Assembly: GCA_016926235.1 (NCBI GenBank)
Contig: JAFGOZ010000485.1
Location: forward strand, 1 to 12,295
Source of the DNA: Bacteroidales bacterium
GTDB lineage: Bacteria; Bacteroidota; Bacteroidia; Bacteroidales; UBA10428
DNA length: 12,295 nucleotides
Direction of reading: 5' to 3'
Shown here: piece by piece, positions 1-7,458 of the stretch
How the letters are laid out: every line of letters begins with the position of its first letter
Numbering within the stretch: the stretch's first letter is position 1
The notes under the pieces: generated by a model
What the model saw: only the letters and a program-made list of their open reading frames with translations
Databases searched by the model: none
Told to the model about the DNA's origin: nothing
Program-made: the position numbers and the translations under genes

Positions 1-112
1 CCACGAAGCTTTTACCTGAGCGGATGATTTTCGCTTATAATCATGCTTGTGTGTGTTAAAATATTTATCATGGATGTTTCATTTTAACCAATGTCTTTTT
101 CATAAATCAATA
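1..112. other. Left edge, no gene supported
   Basis: I see no supportable gene here. The minus strand downstream of the helicase-nuclease gene has only very short reading frames closed by stops. The expected partner AddB-type nuclease therefore does not start within this stretch. On the plus strand, one frame is open from the left edge to a TAA at 57-59. It could be the tail of a convergent gene, but 18 codons are too few to say. Confidence 0.5.
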
Positions 113-3100
113 TTAGCAGTTTACAACCATATTTTGATCCACATACCAAATGTAACCCTCTACATCTTGGAGGCCCATTTTCTGTGCGTAATTCATGTAT
201 TCGGTTACCTGCTTTTTGTGCGATGGTTGTTCCGTTTGACCAAATTTATAGTCAATAATCACCGTTTTGTCATCCTTCATCATTACCCGGTCAGGGCGTC
301 GTGTTTTTCCTCCCTTATCCAAAATGGTCGCTTCTGTTTTTACCTTCCATGCAGGGCTAAACCAGCTTCTTACCTTTTCGTTTTTAAATAATTGACTTGT
401 TTTTTTGAATATATTTTCAGCTTCTTTCGTATTAATTTTCCCTTTCATCACAAAGGATAACAATACCTTATCTATGTCACTTATCAGTTTAATATTGGCA
501 AAAAGCTCGTGCATTAGTTTTCCGTAATTAATTTTATCTGAAAATAAATCTTGTTTATCTGTCAGGTAGTTTTCTGAACTAAACTTTAGCGCTAAACGAT
601 TTGAAATGTTGCTGCTTACATGTTTTAGAAGCTCATAACTATTCACGTTGTCTTTCATCCTATCGGGATTAGTTTTTGGTAGCTTTCCCCAGGTTAATTC
701 CCCTGATTCATTGTTCCAGTATTTTTTGAGTTCTCCGGTTTCATCATGTAATATAGAATTTATTATAAGATCAGAAACTGTTTTTATTTTGTCATTCTTA
801 TCAGTGAAGGGTAACATTACATATAAAGCTTCACAAGCACGCGTAAACGCTACATACAATAGATTTAAATTGTCAAAATATGATTTGTTCTTCTCCTCGT
901 AGTAATCTTTATTAAACGATGTGCTATTGAGACCTGATGAATAAATTAATGGAACCTGTGATAGTTGATTGATAGGAGATAAGGTTGGTGAGCACCATAT
1001 TATACTGGGTTTGTTATCAATACTCCAGTTGCAATAGGGGATTATTACTGCTTTAAATTCCAATCCCTTAGATTTATGAATGGTTAAAATTTGAATGGCA
1101 TCCTGAAGGTCCGAAAACTGTACGGCTTCTTTTTTGCCTTTATCTTCCCACCATTCCAAAACATATTGCAAGGAAGTTCTTTCTTCCTGGCTGATAGCAA
1201 AAATGCAGTCGAGAAAAGTCTCTAAAAATGGCAGTTCTGTTGTTTTTGTATTCAATTTCAGAGACTTGATAATTAATTCTGTTAGTTCATAGACAGGGAG
1301 CGCAAGAATTGAAACCATTGGGATGCCAAGTATTTGCAGCATCAGGTCTTCTTCCTTCTTCATATCTTGCATATTGAATAGCTTATGAAGCTGCGTGGCC
1401 TTGTTATCATTAATAAGACTAATTATATACTTGATCCGTGCAATATTGGGTTTGTCATCTGGGTTAACAATATATTTTATAACACCTATGATGAGTTGAA
1501 TAGCCCTGGATGTTTCTAGAAATAATGATTCATTTGAAATAAAATCATTGTTATAAGGACAATCTGCAGATTTACTGTCCTTATATTGAATAAGATAATC
1601 TGCCACCTGTTTTCCTTCGTTTTTTGTACGGACGAGAATAGCAATATCCCGGGCTTTGAATCCATTATCTTCCAATTCTTCGATATAATGGCTAATGCTT
1701 TCAAGAATTTCAAAGTTTATATCTTCATTCGTATCTTTCTCTACTTTTTTTATCTTAATTAAGCCGCCTGAATTTTTTGATTTTTCGGGAATATTTTGTT
1801 CTACATCCTGATAAAAGTCTTTCATATTATGAGTGAAGGGAATAAGATTTTGATCTGAATCAAGTCCAACCAGTTCATTATTATAAACATCCTGGAGAAG
1901 TGAGGAAGCATTTTTGAAAAGGCCATTATTAAATCCAATGATATTAGATCTGCTTCGATAATTAAAAGGCAGATTTTCTGTCATAATACCCTGGGAGGCA
2001 AAATCTCTTGGAAGGCTTTCAGTCATAATGGACCAGTCACTGTTTCGCCAACGATATATAGATTGCTTAATATCCCCAATAACCAGACATTTATTATTGC
2101 CTGCTATCATATCTATAACAAGGGGTTTCAGGTTCATCCATTGCATACGTGAGGTATCCTGAAACTCGTCAATCATTATATGGCGGTAATAGTTGCCCAA
2201 CTTTTCATAAATAAAAGGGGTATCATTACCTTCCATTATGCTATAGAGTAATTTTGTCACATCGTTCAGGACAAAACGGTTTTGTTCATTAGAATAGTCA
2301 ATTATCCTGCTCGAGATATCGGTGAGTATGCCAAGTGTGAAAATATTCTTTAATACAGAATGAACTGAAGCATAAAGTTTAAAGTTTTGAATGAGGATTT
2401 TTAGATTATTATTAAGTGAAAAGATGACTAATTGTTCAATTTCATTTTTGCGGGGGGAATTTTTAGAATACCAATTGTCGGGTGCGTCAATTCCCTTTAG
2501 CATGTAAGAGTTTGGTGGTGAAAATTTTTTTAAAGCGTATTTATAAAATATGCTTGCCGCCCCTCTCATTTTATTTGAAAAATCATCAATATCTAAACCA
2601 TGGTCAGAAATTTGCTTTAAGCTTTCTTCTGCAGTCTGAACCAAAGTCGTTTCTATTGAAGATTTGTATTGATATAGTTTTTCAACATATGATGTCATAA
2701 AAGATTTGTCCTGAAGAAGTTTTATAGTGTCAGGATCAAATAGTTTATATCCTTCTTTAAATACCTCATGTCCCAAAGAAAGTATATTTTTCTCAATGTT
2801 CCAGGACCCTTTTTCATCCATAGTATTGAGTGTGAATTCAGTTAACCAGTTGCGGAGAGTAGTATTTTCATTCAGATCGAAGAATAGGCTGTCAACTGCG
2901 TGCTTGAGAACGGTTTCTGTATCAAATTCGAGGTTATAGCTCATATGGAGGCGTAATTCCCTTATAAAAACTCTGAAAACCCGTTGAAAGAAACTGTCAA
3001 TTGTACCAATGGCGTACTTTGAAAAATCATGTAATATGCAGTTGAGAAGCCCGGATGCGCGTTCTTTTATTTCCTGGTATGAAATATTAAAATGTGATGA

Positions 3101-3319
3101 TAATGTTTTTCTGAAATTAGTCTCTTGTTCATTTGCTAGTTTCCATAACTCTTCAATTATCCGGTTTTTCATTTCACTGGCTGCTTTGTTTGTAAATGTA
3201 AGAGCCAGTATGTGCTTATAGTTCTGGGGATTTGAAAATATCAGGAACAGGTATTCCTCAGTAAGTTTGTATGTTTTACCAGATCCGGCAGAAGCTTTGT
3301 AAATGGTTAATTGGGACAT
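113..3319 (-). CDS. addA: AddA/RecB-like UvrD-family helicase with C-terminal PD-(D/E)XK nuclease
   Basis: This is a 1068-residue superfamily 1A DNA helicase fused to a RecB-type nuclease. The family processes double-strand DNA ends for recombinational repair. Visible motifs in order are: Walker A ASAGSGKT at residues 9-16; motif Ia (LTFTNKAA, about 40-47); Walker B/motif II DEFQDTS near 380-390; motif III GDIKQSIYRWR; motif IV FNYRSRS; motif V TIHKSKGLEF near 750; and motif VI YVAFTRA near 825. The C-terminal nuclease signature RPDRVMM...IIDYKFG lies near 1010-1025, with the catalytic Asp and the D-Y-K triad present. The size fits Bacteroidota AddA proteins. The start is secure because Walker A follows the N-terminus directly, as is usual in the family. 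The gene lies downstream of a hairpin terminator, and I found no promoter match just upstream. A partner addB is expected nearby but is not in view. Function is inferred from motifs. Confidence 0.9.
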   Translation of the reverse strand: MSQLTIYKASAGSGKTYKLTEEYLFLIFSNPQNYKHILALTFTNKAASEMKNRIIEELWKLANEQETNFRKTLSSHFNISYQEIKERASGLLNCILHDFSKYAIGTIDSFFQRVFRVFIRELRLHMSYNLEFDTETVLKHAVDSLFFDLNENTTLRNWLTEFTLNTMDEKGSWNIEKNILSLGHEVFKEGYKLFDPDTIKLLQDKSFMTSYVEKLYQYKSSIETTLVQTAEESLKQISDHGLDIDDFSNKMRGAASIFYKYALKKFSPPNSYMLKGIDAPDNWYSKNSPRKNEIEQLVIFSLNNNLKILIQNFKLYASVHSVLKNIFTLGILTDISSRIIDYSNEQNRFVLNDVTKLLYSIMEGNDTPFIYEKLGNYYRHIMIDEFQDTSRMQWMNLKPLVIDMIAGNNKCLVIGDIKQSIYRWRNSDWSIMTESLPRDFASQGIMTENLPFNYRSRSNIIGFNNGLFKNASSLLQDVYNNELVGLDSDQNLIPFTHNMKDFYQDVEQNIPEKSKNSGGLIKIKKVEKDTNEDINFEILESISHYIEELEDNGFKARDIAILVRTKNEGKQVADYLIQYKDSKSADCPYNNDFISNESLFLETSRAIQLIIGVIKYIVNPDDKPNIARIKYIISLINDNKATQLHKLFNMQDMKKEEDLMLQILGIPMVSILALPVYELTELIIKSLKLNTKTTELPFLETFLDCIFAISQEERTSLQYVLEWWEDKGKKEAVQFSDLQDAIQILTIHKSKGLEFKAVIIPYCNWSIDNKPSIIWCSPTLSPINQLSQVPLIYSSGLNSTSFNKDYYEEKNKSYFDNLNLLYVAFTRACEALYVMLPFTDKNDKIKTVSDLIINSILHDETGELKKYWNNESGELTWGKLPKTNPDRMKDNVNSYELLKHVSSNISNRLALKFSSENYLTDKQDLFSDKINYGKLMHELFANIKLISDIDKVLLSFVMKGKINTKEAENIFKKTSQLFKNEKVRSWFSPAWKVKTEATILDKGGKTRRPDRVMMKDDKTVIIDYKFGQTEQPSHKKQVTEYMNYAQKMGLQDVEGYIWYVDQNMVVNC

Positions 3320-3338
3320 GTAAGCAGAAATATATGAG

Positions 3339-3367
3339 ACCTGACAGGGTTTAAAATCCTGTCAGGT
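3339..3367 (-). terminator. Strong hairpin between lipoprotein gene and addA-like gene
   Basis: The perfect 10-bp inverted repeat ACCTGACAGG / CCTGTCAGGT is separated by 9 nt, and weaker pairs extend the stem by about two on each side. It lies between the stop of the lipoprotein gene and the start of the helicase-nuclease gene. It would form a stable RNA stem in minus-strand transcripts, suggesting an intrinsic terminator for the upstream operon. The run of U after the stem is poor on the minus strand and somewhat better on the plus strand. From memory, palindromes of this ACCTGACAGG type recur in many Bacteroidota genomes, so it may be a dispersed terminator-like repeat. Confidence 0.6.
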
Positions 3368-3424
3368 TTATTATAAAATTTCTTTTAAAAGTAATGAAAT
3401 TGGAAGAAGGAAGAAAAGAGAGGA

Positions 3425-4315
3425 TTAAAAACTTTCAACAAATTTTTTACGTATTTTAGCTAACTCTACCTTAAGGTTGTTAAACTCTTCTTCAGTGATA
3501 CTTACCACTTTTCCACCAGCAAAAATAAGGGAACCGTCTTCAGCTTCAATAACAGATGTTTCTTCTAATTCAGTCTCGGTTAATGAGTTAAAGATATCAA
3601 ATACAGGCTTTACATCTTCAATGGTTTCTTTTACATATTCATAATCCTCGAAGTTGTCCATGTATTGTTGTAAATTATAAACCGCGTATTTTTGCTCAGC
3701 GAGTTTTGTTACGGCAGTATTTGTTTTAGAATAATCTCCGACTAAATGGATTGAAATATAAAGACATTCAATGTAAGCTCCTGCGGTAATGATTGCAAGG
3801 GTTTTTTCGTTTTCAGTAATTGAAAAGTGCTCAACTATTTTATTATATGAATCTCTTGCTAAGAGTTTTAATGAATCAATGCTGGTAAGATTCTGTTGTA
3901 TACGGTTAAATAAATCTTCACTTTCTGAAGAAGAAATATGAAGTTTATTACTGAGTTTATTAATTACTGCAAAATAATCCAGTGATTCTTTTGTTTTTTC
4001 AAAAATGGTAAGGTAGGCCAGATCACTTGTGTAAACCCCCAGGTTTATAGCTTGGGCCCTTGAATTTGAATATTTATCAGCTGATTCTATTTTATTTGTA
4101 AGATCCGGGTTAAAATGTAACTCTCCCTGATTTATTACATCAAATATTTCTTCAGAAGAAGGAAATTTGTAGTAAACCTTTTCACTCATTTTCTCTTTAT
4201 AAGTAAAAAACTGTAAACTGTCAATGTTTACCTGTTCTTCTTTTGAAGATTTAAGGTTACACGCCTGAAATAGCACTATGCTGGCCGAAATTAATATGAA
4301 ATATTTCCTGTACAT
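3425..4315 (-). CDS. Hypothetical lipoprotein, family not recognised
   Basis: This 296-residue protein has a lipoprotein signal: a short basic n-region (MYRKY), a hydrophobic stretch and the lipobox LFQAC with the lipidated Cys at residue 19. The mature part is polar, probably largely alpha-helical, and has no cysteine pattern or catalytic motif I recognise. It should be anchored to the periplasmic face of a membrane or exposed on the cell surface. The start lies 12 nt after the stop of the upstream secreted-protein gene on the same strand, so the two are probably co-transcribed from the promoter at 4834-4865. The gene ends before the hairpin at 3339-3367. Nothing links it to sulfur metabolism. 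The function is unknown. Confidence 0.8.
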   Translation of the reverse strand: MYRKYFILISASIVLFQACNLKSSKEEQVNIDSLQFFTYKEKMSEKVYYKFPSSEEIFDVINQGELHFNPDLTNKIESADKYSNSRAQAINLGVYTSDLAYLTIFEKTKESLDYFAVINKLSNKLHISSSESEDLFNRIQQNLTSIDSLKLLARDSYNKIVEHFSITENEKTLAIITAGAYIECLYISIHLVGDYSKTNTAVTKLAEQKYAVYNLQQYMDNFEDYEYVKETIEDVKPVFDIFNSLTETELEETSVIEAEDGSLIFAGGKVVSITEEEFNNLKVELAKIRKKFVESF

Positions 4316-4327
4316 AATTGAATTTTT

Positions 4328-4810
4328 TTATTTAAATCCCTTTTCTTCCCTTAACCGGGAACCAATTAACACACCCACGCAGCGTTTTGTAGGATCACCT
4401 TTTTCACCGTTTTCAGGTAATTCAGGTATTTCTACTTCCAAAATGAACCGTTTTGTGGTTTTTATTGAGAACTTAACAGTGTCTATGTAGTTTTGTTTGG
4501 CGTTGTCGAAAAGTAAGGGCTTTTTTTCAGAATCTTCATAAATTTTCCAGTGTATGCGTTTATATCTTTTATCACCACATACAGAAATGTAATAATCCAT
4601 TCCTTCAAATACTACAAAATGCATTTCAGATGTTTGACCTATGGCAAATTCTCCACTGGCAGATTGTCCGTTATAGTAAAACGAGAAATCCGGAATCCGA
4701 CACACACGTTCATGAAAATCGATACATTTTTGCGAAAATATCTGGGTTGTTAAAAACAAAAATCCCAGAATGGCTAAGCTTTTTTTAAGGTTTTTCATTG
4801 CTAACTTCAT
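4328..4810 (-). CDS. Hypothetical secreted protein, family not recognised
   Basis: This 160-residue protein has a clear Sec signal peptide: basic n-region MKNLKK, hydrophobic core, and probable cleavage after the IFSQ region near residue 27. Two starts are possible, ATG at 4810 and an in-frame ATG at 4798. The second gives the more typical signal peptide and a longer leader from the predicted promoter, so the true protein may be 156 residues. The mature part has four cysteines (KC and VC soon after cleavage, one in SVCGD, one in RCVGV), which could pair in the periplasm. It looks beta-rich. No known domain was recognised. It is first in a two-gene operon with the lipoprotein gene and diverges from aprB. 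Confidence 0.75.
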   Translation of the reverse strand: MKLAMKNLKKSLAILGFLFLTTQIFSQKCIDFHERVCRIPDFSFYYNGQSASGEFAIGQTSEMHFVVFEGMDYYISVCGDKRYKRIHWKIYEDSEKKPLLFDNAKQNYIDTVKFSIKTTKRFILEVEIPELPENGEKGDPTKRCVGVLIGSRLREEKGFK

Positions 4811-4833
4811 ATTTTAAATAGCATTGCATAAAA

Positions 4834-4865
4834 CAAAATTAGTGATACTGTTTGAATTAGACAAA
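4834..4865 (-). promoter_or_regulatory. Bacteroidota-type promoter for the secreted-protein/lipoprotein operon
   Basis: On the minus strand, TTTG (4865-4862) is followed after 20 nt by TAATTTTG (4841-4834). This matches the primary sigma factor consensus known for Bacteroidota (-33 TTTG, -7 TAnnTTTG). Transcription would start near 4827, about 16 nt before ATG 4810 or about 28 nt before ATG 4798. No Shine-Dalgarno sequence is seen, as is normal for the phylum. Confidence 0.6.
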
Positions 4866-4906
4866 AGCGCTGCAATATTATTAAAAAAAAATAATTATTA
4901 CAAACG

Positions 4907-4929
4907 TTAGATAAGATATATATATCTAA
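4907..4929. repeat. AT-rich inverted repeat, possible operator
   Basis: TTAGATA (4907-4913) and TATCTAA (4923-4929) form an inverted repeat with a 9-nt spacer. Within it, 4914-4927 is a 14-bp perfect palindrome, AGATATATATATCT. It lies about 40 bp upstream of the minus-strand promoter and about 130 bp upstream of the apr promoter. It could be a regulator site, but chance palindromes are common in such AT-rich DNA. Confidence 0.25.
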
Positions 4930-5061
4930 TTATTAATTGTTTGATGAATAAAAATGTATGATTGTATTTTAAAACATATAATGATTTTATTTTTGACTTA
5001 GAGAATAAAAACTAAAAAGATGAGAAATTACCAACAATATTTATCAAACCCATTAACATGT

Positions 5062-5092
5062 CTTGCAAAAAAATATAAAATGACTATGTTTG
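5062..5092 (+). promoter_or_regulatory. Bacteroidota-type promoter for the apr-qmo operon
   Basis: CTTG (5062-5065, one mismatch to TTTG) is followed after 19 nt by TATGTTTG (5085-5092), a full match to TAnnTTTG. The predicted transcript start is near 5099, giving an A-rich leader of about 20 nt before the aprB ATG. No terminator-like hairpin or second clear promoter lies between aprB and the end of qmoC, so this promoter could serve all five genes. Confidence 0.6.
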
Positions 5093-5119
5093 TAACTTTC
5101 AAAAAATAAATCATTATTT

Positions 5120-5557
5120 ATGCCAAGTTTTGTATTAAATGATAAATGTGACGGATGCAAAGCGCAGGATAAGACTGCCTGCCAATATATATGTCCTAAT
5201 GATTTGATGATCCTGGATAAGGAAACCAATAAAGCATATAATCGTGCTCCGGAAATGTGTTGGGAATGTTATAATTGTGTTAAGATTTGTCCCAACCAGG
5301 CGGTTGAAATACGAGGATATGCCGATTTTATGCCTTTGGGAGGGTATGTGCAACCCATGCGTAGTTCGGATGCTATCATGTGGTCTGTTCGTTTCAGAAA
5401 CGGTCAGGTAAAAAGGTTTAAATTTCCAACTCGTACAACACAAGAAGGATCTGCAGTACCAAACGGAGGATTTGGAGATACCAGTGATGATATAAATAGT
5501 CCGTTGTTAAGAACAGAACCAGAATCACTAGGAACTAATGAATTAGAAAAACTTTAA
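5120..5557 (+). CDS. aprB: Adenylylsulfate reductase, beta subunit
   Basis: This 145-residue iron-sulfur subunit passes electrons between the FAD of AprA and the Qmo complex in the cytoplasm. The N-terminal MPSFV...KCDGCK start is characteristic of AprB. Eight cysteines bind two [4Fe-4S] clusters: C10, C13, C21, C25 and C47, C50, C53, C57. The insert between C13 and C21 is typical of AprB rather than of plain ferredoxins. W48, in CWECYNC, matches the Trp of the Archaeoglobus enzyme (TrpB48) that lies between FAD and the nearer cluster. The C-terminal tail (PLGGYVQPMR, IMWSVRFRNG, FKFPTRTT) is the region that wraps around AprA in known structures. Length is normal for the family. It is the first gene of the operon, with 3 nt between its stop and the aprA ATG, so translation is probably coupled. 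Confidence 0.96.
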   Translation: MPSFVLNDKCDGCKAQDKTACQYICPNDLMILDKETNKAYNRAPEMCWECYNCVKICPNQAVEIRGYADFMPLGGYVQPMRSSDAIMWSVRFRNGQVKRFKFPTRTTQEGSAVPNGGFGDTSDDINSPLLRTEPESLGTNELEKL

Positions 5558-5560
5558 AGA

Positions 5561-7447
5561 ATGAATATTGAAAATTTTGAAACAGTTGAGATAACAACTG
5601 ACCTACTCATACTTGGTGGGGGTATGGCTGCTTGTGGTGCAGCTTTTGAAGCTGCTCACTGGGCTAAAATGAATAATTTAAAGGTAACAGTGGTAGATAA
5701 AGCCAGTATGGATCGTAGTGGTGCTGTAGCAATGGGTCTGTCTGCTATTAATCTCTATCTTGGATTAAAGGACAAGAAAAATACCATTTCCGATTATGTA
5801 CAATATGTTCGAAACGATCTGATGGGTATTGTACGTGAGGATTTGGTGGCTAACATTGCCCGTCATGTGGATAGTACCGTACATTTGTTCGAAAAATGGG
5901 GTTTGCCTATCTGGAAAGATGAAAACGGAGGCTATGTAAATGAAGGTCGTTGGCAAATAATGATACATGGAGAATCCTATAAAACAATTGTGGCTGAGGC
6001 TGCCAAAAATGCTTTAAAAGACCTGGGAGAAAATGGCCAGTATTTTGAACGGGTGTTTATTACAGAACCCATTTTGGATGGAGACCGTTGTGTTGGCGCT
6101 GCCGGTTTTAGTGTTCGTGAAAACAAATTTTACATATTTAAAGCGAAGGCTGTACTTGATACGATGGGTGGCGCCGTTCACATATTCAGACCCCGTTCGG
6201 TAGGCGAAGGATTGGGGCGTTCATGGTATCCTCCCTTTAATTCTGGTGCCAGTGCTTACTTTACATTAAAGGCGGGTGCTGAGATGACATGTCAGGAGGT
6301 ACGCTTTGTTCCGGCACGTTTTAAAGATGCCTATGGCCCGGTTGGTGCATGGTTTTTACTATTTAAAAGTAAGGCTACCAATGCCCTGGGTGAAGATTAT
6401 ATGGAGAAAAACAAAGAAGAATTGAAAAACTGGTTACCTTATGGTGATGCAAGGCCTATCCCAACAAATCTTAGGAACCATTTAATGCTGATGGAGGTTA
6501 AAAAGGGAAATCACCCCATATACATGTGTACACACGATGCTATTAAAGATATTACCGAACAAATAACCGACGAGAAGGAAGCAAAACGTAAACTTAAGGA
6601 ACTGGAAAACGAGGCCTGGGAAGACTTTTTGGATATGACCGTCAGCCAGGCATTACTTTGGGCCTCTACCAATGTGTTACCTGAAGAAAAGCCTTCAGAG
6701 ATTAATGCCTGCGAACCTTACTTTATAAGCTCACATTCAGGTGCCTCAGGTGCATGGGTAAGCGGACCCGAGGATTTTGCCCCCGACGGTTATAAGTGGG
6801 GTTATCCTAATATGACTACTGTAAAAGGATTATTTGCTGCAGGAGATGCATCAGGAGCTTCAAGTCACAAGTTCTCCTCCGGTTCGTTTACAGAAGGTCG
6901 TATTGCTGGTAAATCAGCTATAAAATTCTGCATTGAGAATGCCGGACTACCATCTATTGACCCGGGAAGAATTAGTGATATAAAAAATCAGATATTACAG
7001 CCATTGGCAACATTTGAGCAACATAAAGGATACTCAAGCGATAAGGATATAAATCCTAATTTTGTGAAGCCTAAGATGTTTATGTTCCGTTTGCAAAAAA
7101 TTATGGATGAATATGCCGGAGGGGTATCAACAAACTTTATAACATCTGAAAACCTATTGAAAAAAGGACTCGAATTCCTTCAGTACATGAAAGAAGATGC
7201 TGTAAAATTGGGAGCTGAAAACCTTCATGAACTTATGAGATGTTGGGAGAATGTTCATAGGATGTGGCAAGCAGAATCGCATATCAGAACCATGCTTTAT
7301 CGTGAAGAAACCCGTTGGCCAGGTTATTATTTCCGTTCTGATCATCCGCGGATGAAAGAAGATTGGCATTGTTTTGCCAATTGTAAATGGAATCCTCAAA
7401 CAGGAGACTGGGAAATGCTGAAGCGTGAAGTAAAAGAACTTGTATAA
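5561..7447 (+). CDS. aprA: Adenylylsulfate reductase, alpha (FAD, catalytic) subunit
   Basis: This 628-residue flavoprotein of the fumarate reductase/succinate dehydrogenase fold interconverts APS with sulfite and AMP through an FAD-sulfite adduct. The N-terminal dinucleotide motif LGGGMAACGAA is at residues 18-28. By alignment from memory with the Archaeoglobus enzyme, the substrate and FAD residues are conserved: N64 (for Asn74), W222 (Trp234), R253 in PARFKD (Arg265), F265-L266 in AWFLLF (Phe277-Leu278) and H392 in SSHSG (His398). The FAD-binding AAGDASGASSHKFSSGSFTEGR block is at 426-447. The length is within the family range, slightly on the short side. No frameshift or lost key residue was seen. 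It is co-transcribed with aprB and the qmo genes. The sequence alone does not tell whether it works reductively (sulfate respiration) or oxidatively (sulfite oxidation). Confidence 0.97.
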   Translation: MNIENFETVEITTDLLILGGGMAACGAAFEAAHWAKMNNLKVTVVDKASMDRSGAVAMGLSAINLYLGLKDKKNTISDYVQYVRNDLMGIVREDLVANIARHVDSTVHLFEKWGLPIWKDENGGYVNEGRWQIMIHGESYKTIVAEAAKNALKDLGENGQYFERVFITEPILDGDRCVGAAGFSVRENKFYIFKAKAVLDTMGGAVHIFRPRSVGEGLGRSWYPPFNSGASAYFTLKAGAEMTCQEVRFVPARFKDAYGPVGAWFLLFKSKATNALGEDYMEKNKEELKNWLPYGDARPIPTNLRNHLMLMEVKKGNHPIYMCTHDAIKDITEQITDEKEAKRKLKELENEAWEDFLDMTVSQALLWASTNVLPEEKPSEINACEPYFISSHSGASGAWVSGPEDFAPDGYKWGYPNMTTVKGLFAAGDASGASSHKFSSGSFTEGRIAGKSAIKFCIENAGLPSIDPGRISDIKNQILQPLATFEQHKGYSSDKDINPNFVKPKMFMFRLQKIMDEYAGGVSTNFITSENLLKKGLEFLQYMKEDAVKLGAENLHELMRCWENVHRMWQAESHIRTMLYREETRWPGYYFRSDHPRMKEDWHCFANCKWNPQTGDWEMLKREVKELV

Positions 7448-7458
7448 ACATATCATCA

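Larger units (their letters stand above)
4811..5119. promoter_or_regulatory. AT-rich divergent intergenic region
   Basis: These 309 bases separate the minus-strand secreted-protein/lipoprotein operon from the plus-strand apr-qmo operon. I see two opposed Bacteroidota-type promoters and an AT-rich palindromic site between them, listed separately. No coding frame of useful length, RNA gene or riboswitch-like structure is visible. Confidence 0.7.

Noticed and set aside
3..59. Open plus-strand frame at the left edge ending in TAA
   Set aside because: Only 18 codons are visible with no recognisable motif; chance is as likely as a real gene tail.
5104..5119. AAATAA / TTATTT inverted repeat just before the aprB ATG
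   Set aside because: It is A/T-only with a 4-nt loop in a very AT-rich leader; too weak to call a regulatory hairpin.
5561..7447. AprA read as fumarate reductase or succinate dehydrogenase flavoprotein
   Set aside because: The fold is shared, but the APS-binding residues, the AprB partner next door and the Qmo genes identify APS reductase.
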